Both the position numbers and the translations under genes were made by a program. Under the pieces are notes generated by a model. That model made no database searches and was not told where the DNA came from. It saw nothing but the letters and a program-made list of their open reading frames with translations. DNA of 64,000 bases from assembly GCA_007449985.2 (NCBI GenBank), contig VIIQ02000724.1, positions 371,046-435,045 on the forward strand, in the 5' to 3' direction. Each line of letters starts with the position of its first letter. The first letter of the stretch is position 1. The stretch is from Desmodesmus armatus. Lineage: Eukaryota > Chlorophyta > Chlorophyceae > Sphaeropleales > Scenedesmaceae. Positions 54,683 to 64,000 of the stretch are shown in pieces.

Positions 54683-57600
54683 TTCAATATTCAAAAGCGA
54701 ACACTGTGCTCTGGACAGCTAAACAAACTGCAGGTGGGTGGAGCAAACTCTGGAGATCTTCGGATGCTGCTGCTGTGGACTGGGACGTGCAAACCGTGTG
54801 TCAGGGTCTGATTGGTCGATAGGCACTTGCACGTATCACCTCTCCTCCCCTACGTCTGCACAGGGTTCTCCAAGATCACCTTGTTTGACCAGGGGGTGCA
54901 AGGGTTGACAGCCTGCCGGCGCTGCGGGGCCCCTCAGGTAGGTAGGATTACAGGAGCAATAACTGGTGGTAAATTCAGCTACTCAATCAAGCCAAATCAA
55001 GCCAAATGCTCACATGTCGCCCACTTGTTCATGCACACTGCAGCACTGAGTGTGAAGCTGAACAGAACACGTGAGGGGTGAGACACGAACTGGATTTATA
55101 ACAGATCTGAATAACAGATCTGAAGGAACACCTAGGAGGCACGTTCATGTTGCAATTACATATGACGATTTCGGGCAGTGTGCTGGGCGACAACCAAGTC
55201 AGCTGCAGCCACAGCTATGATCAATTGGCAAGGCCAGGTACGGAAGACTGCGGCCCCAAGACCTCTACTGCCCACCAGAAGCACTGCCAGCGACAGCATA
55301 GCCCCTGCTTCTCAGCTTCTCAGCTGGCTGATCCCGATTCCTACTGCGGCTGCTTCTGCCTGCCCCCCTTTGCAGGGGCGCCCGAGCTCAGACAGTCAGA
55401 CCAGCAGCCCCTGAACAGCTCAAAGAGGCAGCAGTGGCCTGCATCATGCAGCACGTATCCTCACAACAGTGCCTCGCCTGCCGCACCCTGGCGTGCCAAT
55501 GATGGGCAGCAGCAGCAGCAGCAGCAACACCTAGTCGGCCTATAAAGTCCCTGACCCAACCCCTCAGCACGACAGCAGGCTTTGCAGCCCTCAGCCCAAC
55601 ATACACAGCTCTTCCAGCGGGCGCACGACCAGCTGACTTGCGCTACTAAAAGCAGGGCACCTCACACTCTGCTCATGGCTCGCACAACAAGCTGCAAGCT
55701 GGTCAGCGGGCTGGCACCTTGGAACTGTTCACACATGCCACCATGCAGTATCAGGCCCAGCACACTGAACCACCTGGGCGAAAGGAAAACTGACAGACGC
55801 CTTCTTCGTACATGCGCATGTACACGCGGCTGCCAAGCATCCAGGCAAAACACACTGCAACACCTGTGGCACAAGAAAACAACATGAGCGCTCGAAGCTC
55901 GTCTAACCGCATTTGCACATGCATATGCATCACTTACTACTTCTTTTCGTTGACAGACACGGCAGCTTCAGCCTCTGCGATCTTAGTACAACATGAGCGC
56001 TCAGCTTAGTCAGTCCAGTCCTAAGGCCGCCAAAAGGGCAACAAGAAAACACACGCAAGCCATGGGCACTGCCAGCACAGATGCCTGACGACCTGAACAT
56101 GCGGCTGTTCCTTCTCAACTGCAGGCTGAGGATGCTGGTTGGAAAGGGACTGAACACAGTACGCTTCGAGTGCCGGGAGGCTAGAGAGCCGGGCAGCCAG
56201 CCGAGTGACAGGCGTGTCAGGACCGTCAGCGGCTGTAGCGCAAACTCCAGCACAGCAAGCAGCCGCAGCAAGTGGCCGAATCCCATTGACTACGTTACCG
56301 CGCTACATCATCCGCATCTTGGTGCCGCCGCTGCTGCTGCAACCAGCTGGGTGTGACTGCAAAGGGCCTTCATGCTGCGGTTGCAAAAGGCTTGCGCAGG
56401 GTGAGGATTCGCCGCAGTTGGTGATGCATGTTGATGGCTGTTGCACCTGCTCTGTAAGGCAGCAGCTCTGTGAGACACTAGCTCTAGAGCACTGCATCCT
56501 TGGGTTGGTGGCAGGGGAGAGTCGATATGCAACAAGGGTGACGGGCAAAACGGCGGGCAGATCAGCACGGGCACCGGCACAAGTGACTATGCAGCGAGCG
56601 AGCCAGCATACATGTCGGGGTTCAGCAACACAGCCTGGCCAAAGGGTAAAGCTGCAGGATGCGACAGCGCTTGCTGACGTTCTGCTGTTTGCTCCGTTGG
56701 AGCTCCAGGATCAGCTGTTGTGTGTTGCCTGCCTGCCTAGGTGTCTTCCCTGCAGCAGCTTTAGCGCCACAGACGTTTTCGCGCGTCATTGGGGTTGGAG
56801 GTGCTCCGACAGCTGCTGTGCTACCCCTGCATCGATGGCAGCAACAAGGTACAACTGTTGAACATCAGCAATGATGGAGACCACACCCTGAATACAGTCC
56901 CACGTGCACAGCAGCTACGTAGCTGGGGAGGCAAGACAGGCTCTGGCATGTCAGCACGTGGATGCATGCGCCCTTTCTGCTGTCAAGCGTCCTTTCAGCC
57001 TCGACCATTGGAACATGTGGCCAAACATCCGAGGCTGGTCTCACTAGCAGCCCTGATGGGTCGTTGCGTGCACTGCTGAGACACGCGGCTGCCAGCAACT
57101 CCCTACAGGGAGGCTGCCGCCCCCCCCCCCCCGCAGACTTACCTGCTCTCCTGCTCTGCCTTGCTGTTGCTTGTGAGGCTACTACTGCTGTCTGCTTCCT
57201 GGATCGCCAGGGTAAGGCGCACAGCGCTGTGTGGAAGTGCTGGTGGGTCAACAAGGGCTGCGTGTGAGTGGACCAATGCCGGCAGCAGTGTTCACTTCCA
57301 GCATGGTGCTGGCCAGCACCAACTGTGGACGACAGGCTCCTGAAGCAGCATACCATATGGGGCAGGGCAGGCAGACGTCACGTCAGTTTCCATGGTGGCG
57401 GCATTGCATCACACCGCCACTACTGATCACACTGAGTGAGAGTTGTAGTGAGAGTGAGAGTGTGAGAGTGACTCTCTGCAGCCCTGGCTGGCAGGTGGAT
57501 TTGCACCTGCTGCATTGCTTGTGCAATTCATCTGACAGCTCCTGCTGCTCGCAACAGAGGTCATGTGACATCGTATGAGGAGATTAGAACTGGGAAGCGT

Positions 57601-58038
57601 GAGTAGAGAGCCTCACGAGGATCAGAGTTGTTCTTGACACACCAACGTTCAGTTGGATGATCTTACGTTCACTTGTCCAATGTTTGCGAAGTGCCTTGAT
57701 GGAGAACATTTTACGTGTGTGGTTGTGCCTAAATGCCGTGTAAGCTAAAACCAGCAGCAAAAACACTGTCGCCGCCCGGTGATGACGTAAGATGACCAAT
57801 GACGATTTTGTGGTTGGTGCAGGATTGTGACGTTGAGGAACGTTGACAATCGCACTCACAACGACTACACGGGTCACACTCGGCAGCCTAGGCCCAACCC
57901 CCAGCTTCAAAGTCCTGATCAATCTGTCCAGCCTGGCAATCAACCATGGATGGTTGATCATGGGTACAACGTGCCATGAATTACCCCTTACAAACAGTTT
58001 GAGCAGTTCACAAATTATCAGGCCTGCCAGCTCCTGCC
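54683..58038. other. Divergent intergenic region between KRI1 and the CBP60-like gene
   Basis: About 3.3 kb with no recognisable protein on either strand. It should contain both promoters. Seen in it: a 13-base C run near 57119, a GAGAGT-rich stretch near 57430-57475, and a small palindrome ATCAACCATGGATGGTTGAT near 57939. A gene too diverged or too interrupted for me to recognise cannot be excluded. Confidence 0.45.
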
Positions 58039-61000
58039 ATGGGCGACACACCTGTCAAAGTCCCGAAGGAGTTGCTTGGGGTCAGTGCTACTGCTCTTGA
58101 GGTAAGGCCGCCCAGGGGGCTGACAAGTGAAGTGGACAGAGACCCACATATGCATCCCGTTCTGGTAGCTGCTGCAGCAGCTGGCACATTTGTGCAATGC
58201 ACCGTTCAGTCTGGGCCAACCACTTTGGGCCTGGCCAGGCCCCATAGGGCCCCGGGAAGGTGCTGGGGGTGGGTGAGGTCTGTGAAGTTGTCACATGACC
58301 ACAGCACCTGATGTTCAGCCAAGGGCAGCATACACTCACCCAGCAGGCGCCTCTAGGGCGAGCCAGTGCCGGTCAACGCTGGTCAATGCAGCGTCAACCT
58401 GACTTGAGCTGACAGCAGCGCATCTAAGCACCAATGCAGCCCCAGGGCCAGGCACCTGTGCCCCTGTAGCTTCAATGCTCTCCTCATCCCTGAATACAGA
58501 AGGCACCAGCCTGGCACGCCTCCATTCACGCAAGCCTGGCCCATTCATATTGGGCCTCAGCAGGGTGGCCAGCCAAGCAGCATAGGCACACAGCCATCAA
58601 GGGCTGTTACGTTTTACTTTTCTTTAATGTGGCATCCATTGGAGTGCACGCGCTCAGCGTCAGCGCCCCCTGGGTTGTTGTGTTCGGCTTCACCAAGCAA
58701 CCCATGCGTACATTCTGCTGCTGCTGCTACAGGACTATGTACGCAGCCGTCTGCTGCAGTTTATCAAGCGCTTTGGTGTGTCCCTTGGGCTACTGCTGCC
58801 AGGCATCAACCCCGGGCTGCTGGACAGGGCAGTGCATGACACACTCAGGAGCCTGCCCCTGCCAGACTATGGACAGGTATGCTAGCCAGAGGCTGTCCAG
58901 TTGGGTTGGCAGCGCACTGTAGGTCGTGCGTGTGCCTTGACACAGCGGCTGAGTGGTGGGAGGAGGGCTTTCTGACATCAAAGCCACTCGGACGTGTGAC
59001 GTGTGACGGTTGCCTGGAACAGAGGGCAGGCAGCCTGATGGGCGTGTGTGTGTGGGGCGGAGTGGGGTTGGTGGCAGTCATGAGAAAGCAACATGCATTG
59101 CTGACTTCATGGGCTCAAAGGCTGTGCGCTGCTTGCTCTGTTTGCCTGTCGTAGGTCCCACTGGAGCGGCGCCAACTGCAGCTGGTGTTCCGCCACGACT
59201 GCCAGTGAGTGAACTGTAGCAGAATGCACATGTGTACAGCGCTGCTAGCATGCAAGGCTCTCTCCTGTTGCTTTGGCTAGTAACTTGTGCTGACTGGTTG
59301 CAGTGCACCTCCTGAGTGCCACTGCACTTGGTGTATGCTAGTTTTGTGTGAATGGTGCTGCGGTACTCACAGCTGTAGCCTCCAACAGCAGCAACAAGTG
59401 ATAGCTGCTAGGGTAGAACTCTGCATGTGATGTTGCAGCAGACTCCACACCAGATGCAGGGAGCAGGTGCCTGTTTCGACCAGCCTAGTTTGCCTCTGCC
59501 ACTGACAGGCCTAGGGGTGTGTCAGCCCACCAGCAGGAGCGCTGCCATACAACATGCTTGATACCCAAATTGCTATAACCAATTGGCTGCAGCTAGAGAC
59601 GACCTTTCTCTGCACCTTCCACTATCTGCTATCCTGCACCCTCCCTCCCACCCTGCGCAAACTGCCAGGGCATTGGGCTGCCTGGAGCCTCAGTGTCCCT
59701 TGTGTCAGCACAATGGCAAGCGCCGTTGCACTGTCAACTTCTGCAAAAAGGTGAGCGCTGCAGCAGCTGGCAAGGCCTTGCTGTGAATTCAGCGAGTTCG
59801 AACACCAGCAAAGGTTTCATCATCACGGCGGGCAAGCTTGCGGTTTTGTTTGACTGCCATGATGTGGGGATACTGGGCGAGCAGCAGCTGCGTTGTCGGG
59901 GGTACACGCAAGCCCCCGCCTCACTGTCAATGGGGGCAGCGTCAACACATGTCCGCATGGAAGTGGCATGGCACATGCATTGGTGGTGTCAGAAGGTGTG
60001 GTGTCAGAGGCAGTGGTTGAGCTGTGTTGCCTTGTGCGTGCTTGCTGTCATTGCAGTACCTGGTGAGTGACCGTCTGCTGGCGCGCTGTGGTGCCCAGAT
60101 CCGCATTGAGGTCATTGACAGGGCCACAGGGCGGCTGTGTGACTCAGACCTGTCTGACGTCTTCTTGGAGGTGTGTGTGTGTGGGGGGGGGGGACATGTA
60201 ATTAGGTGCATGCAGATGCTTGTGTGGTAGCTGTCCGTGCTATCATGACACATTTCAGGTGTCTTGGGCAGCAGGGAGGAGAGAACGGCCGTATTCCTTA
60301 GGCGGCTGGAGTTCCGTCTTGCTGGTGGATTTGTGGGTGCCAAGTTGCAGTCAGTGTGCCAACTGACCAACTGCTGTGTGTTTCAGATCCCATTTTTGTC
60401 GTATGTGCCTGCTTGTCTGTGTGTCCAGGTGTTTGTGCTGAATGGTGCATCATACGACCAGCGCTTCCTGGATGCCACTCGCACCAGCAGCCTGGCACGA
60501 GCTGACAGCAGCAACCCCGACAGGTATGGGCTGTGCGCACCCACTATATACGCATGATATGGGGGGGAAGGTACCCCCTGCGCACCCCGCTTGTCTGCCG
60601 GCAGGCGCTCCTGCACAACATGACACATGAATATTGTGGTATCATCCCTGCTTGCACATCATGCCAGGCAAGCACAATAGCGCATTGTTGGTGGTCTTGT
60701 GCAGCATGTACAGGCAATTGAGTGCTACAGCAACTGGCAGACTGACTTTGGTCCTCAAGGAAGGCACTAGCATGCACTGCTGTGCATTCATGGCTTCACA
60801 GCTTTGGGGCGGTCTCTTCACAAACGTATGGGCCTTGGTCTCACCCTGGTGTAGTAACTGCTTCAAGCTGGCCAAAAAAACCTCAGCCCAAAACCCTCTG
60901 CCTGACCCTACCCTGCCCTGTGCTGCTCTGTACCTGCAGTGTTGCTGCGCTGAACCACGACCTTGATGAGTGTGCACTTCTGACCAACAACAAGGGCAAA

Positions 61001-63638
61001 CCACTGCTGACCTCACTGGCGGGAGGGAAGTGCACTGAGGAGGGCGACTCATCATACAGGCAGCGGTGCGTCAAGGGGGGGGGGTGCGCTGGGGGCGGGG
61101 AGTGATGGTGTCTGGGTACATATGGGCGAGGGGCAGAGGTGCAAGGTGGGGAGGTGTAGCTGAAGATGGAATACGGTTACCGTAATCAAGGCTGAGGCTG
61201 TTGTGCTCTGCTGTGCTGTGCTGTGCTATGCCTGCGGTTTGCCCTGCTGCAGCGTGGGCGTGTGGTGCTGCCCGACCTTGTTGTGAGTGACAGTAGTGAG
61301 GCGCTGCTGTCAGGGCGCAAGCCTCCATTCAGGCTGGTGGTGAGGGCCAAGCACAAGCGGGGCCAGCACATTGCACTGCGGCCGGCAGTCAGTGAGGCCT
61401 TTGTGGTGGCCACACGCAGGGTCAAGACATCACACAAGGTGATTGAGTTGCAAGCAGGGCCGGGTGGGGAGTTGCAAGGAAGGCCGGACGGGGAAAGCAA
61501 CGAGGCAGTGTTGAACAAGAGCCGGCAGTACTCCATTGTGTCAGTTGCCAGCCCTGTGTGCTATGTGTGGCAAGTATCGACTGCACAGTCAGAGAGGGCG
61601 GGGGGGGGGTATGTGCACATGTACATGTACATGTTATACCTGGACAAGCTTGCAATGCAGGCAGTGCCGACACCCATGTAGACATGCCTCACAAAGCAAA
61701 GCAGCAGTGGCAAACACACAGCACACCCCAGGCTGACTGTCGATACCCTCAATATGAGTTATTAATAACTCGTGCTTACGCCCTCTACCCTGCAGGCTGA
61801 CATCCCCAGCATGAGTAACCTTCAGGCAACAGCAGTTCTGCATTGTGGTGCTTGGTATAGCACTGTATACTGCTGGCATGACCGTGTTGCTGCGGCTGTG
61901 TCTTATTACTTCAGGCTGACATTCCCAGCATGGACGACCCTGTTGCCAAGCTGATGCACATGGGCAAGGAGACCTGCAAGAAGCTGGCAGACCTGACTGC
62001 CGCAGCAGAACAGACAAGCATGGAGCTGGACCTGGAGGCACACCTGGCTTGCGTGGAGAAGGTGAGGTCTAAGGGGGGGGTGCATATGTAGGGAATGTAT
62101 GTGCATACGTGGAGAAGGTGAGGGGTGCATCAAGTGGCACCAAGCCATTTTTTGAACATTGGTGTATTGCAGAAAATATCAGGCACGAACCCTGCATGCA
62201 CTGCGCAGTGAAAATTTAGTGACGTTATCCCTGTGTGTGAGGGGTTTGGGGGGGGGGGGGGAGTAGGAAGGCGGGCATGGTGTCGGGATGTGGGGAGGGA
62301 GTCCCTGCGCAGTCAACATCCATAGGGGAGGAATGCAGCTGGTTTTGTGTGGGCAATGGCCCTGCTTCCCATATTACCATGTGACCTAAATATTGCCTGC
62401 CATGCATGCATGTACCTCTTGACCTGCAGGTTGAGGACTTCAAGGCGCTGGCGCTGCGTGCGGAGGGTGACTCCCAGCTGCGGCAGCAGCTACAGACCCT
62501 GCTGAAGCTACCCAAGGACAAGTGGGTGAGCTGTGGTCGGCCAAGGGCGCAGTGTTTCCTGACAGCAGGCCACGTGCATGGTTTGCTGACCGCAGCGGCA
62601 CCTTTGGACTGCTCTTCAGGGCAACACTGGGGGGGTGGACCTCAAGCGCCCTGAAGGTGCGAGTGTTCAGGGTTCGAAAGGTGTTTCCGGGGGCTCAGGG
62701 AAGCAGGGTTTTGGGGTCGGGAGTAAACCGTGGGGGTGTAGGGTTTGTTGGGCCCCCTTTGGACTGCTGTTCACGGCGACACTAGGGGAGGTTGACATCA
62801 AGCGCCCTGAAGTGTGTGTACGAGGTGCAGTGTCAGGGCTTCCAGGCTCTGCGCTTGGGATTTCAGTCATGATGAAAGGGTTTGTCGTTAGCAGTAAGCG
62901 TTGGCGGGTCGGTGTTGGGTACCTTTGGCCCACTCTTCAAGGCTGCACTGGGGGAGGTGGACCTCAAACGCCCTGAAGGTGTCATTGGGGTTTAGGGTTT
63001 ATGGGGTTTGTTGTTAGAACGGAGAGTTGGGGTTGTGGAGGCAGGTGTCATAGCTTGCAACAATTGTTCAAAGCGGACACTGGGCAGTTTGGACCCAAAG
63101 TGCCCCTAAGATGTGACTGTTTTTTGGGAGTGGGTTTTGGGCTAGGGTTTGGGGTTTGGGGTACTGTGACGCTGTCCGCTCCAGGTCGGAGTCATGCTGA
63201 CTGCATCATAGAGATGGGCATCGCTGGCAATGTGCACCAGCACAGCCTTTGTTCTAGCTTGCATTGTGGAACTGCAGGGCGGTATTCCTCATTGCGGCTG
63301 ACGTTTGAACACAAGCAGCTGCAGACTCCTTGTTTCTTCGAGTTCTTCCAGAGATAGATAGAGGCACAAAAGGCGGTTTACATCAACATTTGCACTGACG
63401 TCACTCCGCTGTCCTCTTACCCCTGTGGCCCCTGCTGCCTGTTCCGCTGCGCAGCGCTGCTCCAGCGTGTGGTTGACAGCAGCAGCGGGATGAGTCAGCT
63501 TCAGGTGGTGCCGCAGCAGCTCAGACCCCCATGCACGGATGCTGTGCGGCAGCTGCTGCCCCAGGCTGAGGAGTGCTGGTGGTCACCTGGCACATTGGCT
63601 GGACACTCTTTGACCCCAGCGGGACAGACACAGGACAG
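58039..63638 (+). CDS. CBP60-like (calmodulin-binding protein 60 family) protein, at least eleven exons, 3' end uncertain
   Basis: Exons 58039-58101, 58733-58876, 59155-59204, 59669-59750, 60057-60170, 60429-60523, 60940 to about 61067, 61253-61438, 61915-62061, 62430 to about 62655, and about 63455-63638. Most phases match; the donor of the seventh is unclear. The plant CBP60 pattern is visible in order: RRQLQLVFR, GAQIRIEVIDRATG, VFLEVFVLNG, GKPLLTS, VVLPDLVVSDSSEALLSGRK with FRLVVRA, VSEAFVVATRR, DDPVAKLMHMGKETCKKL, VEDFKAL with a leucine-rich helix, and a conserved Trp after KLPKDK. CBP60 proteins of land plants are calmodulin-binding transcription regulators. Between the QLQLVFR and GAQIRIEV strands this protein has an inserted six-Cys segment (spacing C-x4-C-x4-C-x2-C-x8-C-x4-C). 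Three joins need one extra base each, at G or C runs near 62529, 62637 and 63594. The gene probably continues past the right edge. Confidence 0.6.
61790..61940 (+). repeat. Duplicated exon start (ADIPSM) in the CBP60-like gene
   Basis: The acceptor and first bases of the exon at 61915 (CAGGCTGACATTCCCAGCAT, then GGACGAC) are preceded by a copy at 61793-61815 that reads CAGGCTGACATCCCCAGCAT and then a different tail with no continued frame. A short copy of the exon's 3' edge (CGTGGAGAAGGTGAGG) also recurs at 62108-62123. Confidence 0.65.
62601..63112 (+). repeat. Three to four tandem copies of the LLFRATLGEVDLKRPE exon edge
   Basis: Copies at 62601-62657, 62756-62812, 62932-62980 and a weaker one at 63065-63110 are spaced about 140-175 bp apart and separated by G-rich intron sequence. 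Each translates to a variant of GLLF.ATLGEVDLKRPE. In the first copy, which continues the upstream frame, the G run is one base short so VDLKRPE is out of frame; copies 2 and 3 read through cleanly but lack the 5' exon body. Confidence 0.8.
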
Positions 63639-64000
63639 GTCAGTACCACAGCACTATACAGGATAAGTCCCAGTATCGTGGGGTTGACTACATCTACTTG
63701 GTGATGCCTTTTGTAGTGGTTGGTTGAAAGGCGGGTGTGTGTGAGTGTGAAAAGCATTTGACAGCAGAGGGGCCTGCTGATGTTGTGTCTGAGTCATGAG
63801 TTCTGAGGAGGCAGGCTTTGCGGGTTCCAGTGGCGGGGTGTGAGGGTTGGGTGTAGGTGGGTGGGCATGTCAAGCTGAGGAGTGGTTGGTGGGGTGGGAG
63901 GTTGGTGTGCAGCAGCCAATGAGGATCTGACCCATGCCTGTACCTGTGACACTGCTGTCCCTGTACCGGGTCCCAGCCCTGTGCTGACACCTCTGCCGCA
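63113..64000. other. Right edge: introns and probable 3' exons of the CBP60-like gene
   Basis: One exon-like stretch is recognisable (about 63455-63638: RQLLPQAEECWWSPG, then after a one-base slip HIGWTLFDPSG and a GT donor). The rest is G/T-rich and gives no convincing coding frame. The window ends inside what may be the next exon. Confidence 0.4.

Noticed and set aside
57584..58051. 155-aa minus-strand frame upstream of the CBP60-like gene
   Set aside because: No family recognised, no splice partners found, and it overlaps the probable promoter and first exon of the plus-strand gene.
62986..63160. Telomere-like TTTAGGG words
   Set aside because: Only two or three irregular copies within G-rich intron sequence; not an interstitial telomere tract.

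Overview
This is nuclear DNA of a green alga, probably a core chlorophyte of the Chlamydomonas/Volvox type. The evidence is GC-rich sequence, many short GT-AG introns, proteins broken up by poly-Ala, poly-Ser and poly-Gln runs, TGTAA motifs downstream of several stop codons (the usual chlorophyte poly(A) signal), and a cobalamin-dependent methionine synthase. All gene models below were built by hand from reading frame, splice signals and phase.

Layout. 1-4713: a 251-bp satellite array running off the left edge. 4714-7668: repeats, one tRNA-like Pol III element and no recognisable gene. 7669-13515 (+): a single-exon Ala/Ser-rich protein of 1948 aa with about nine internal repeats. 15195-25284 (-): organellar polynucleotide phosphorylase (PNPase), eleven exons, with exon edges repeatedly copied into the neighbouring introns. 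26066-28832 (+): an unrecognised 293-aa protein with an organelle-type N-terminus. 29929-33526 (+): a secreted nucleoside-phosphorylase-superfamily protein. 33590-35639: two abutting tandemly duplicated repeat families. 36550-47450, possibly to 48799 (-): cobalamin-dependent methionine synthase METH, carrying an in-frame tandem duplication of its homocysteine and folate modules. 49166-54682 (-): the ribosome-biogenesis factor KRI1. 58039 to the right edge (+): a protein resembling plant CBP60 calmodulin-binding proteins.

The genes do not form a pathway; they are ordinary neighbours in a eukaryotic genome. PNPase would act in organelle RNA decay, METH in methionine and one-carbon metabolism, and KRI1 in the nucleolus.

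The two most unusual things are structural. First, METH reads in phase through sixteen exons as Hcy-THF-(partial cap)-Hcy-THF-cap-cobalamin-activation, about 2000 aa instead of about 1250, because one exon fuses the end of copy A to the start of copy B. Second, in two unrelated genes (PNPase and the CBP60-like gene) short segments spanning an exon edge and adjoining intron have been tandemly copied, up to seven times. A few single-base frame breaks, each at a short homopolymer, suggest either base-calling errors or early decay.
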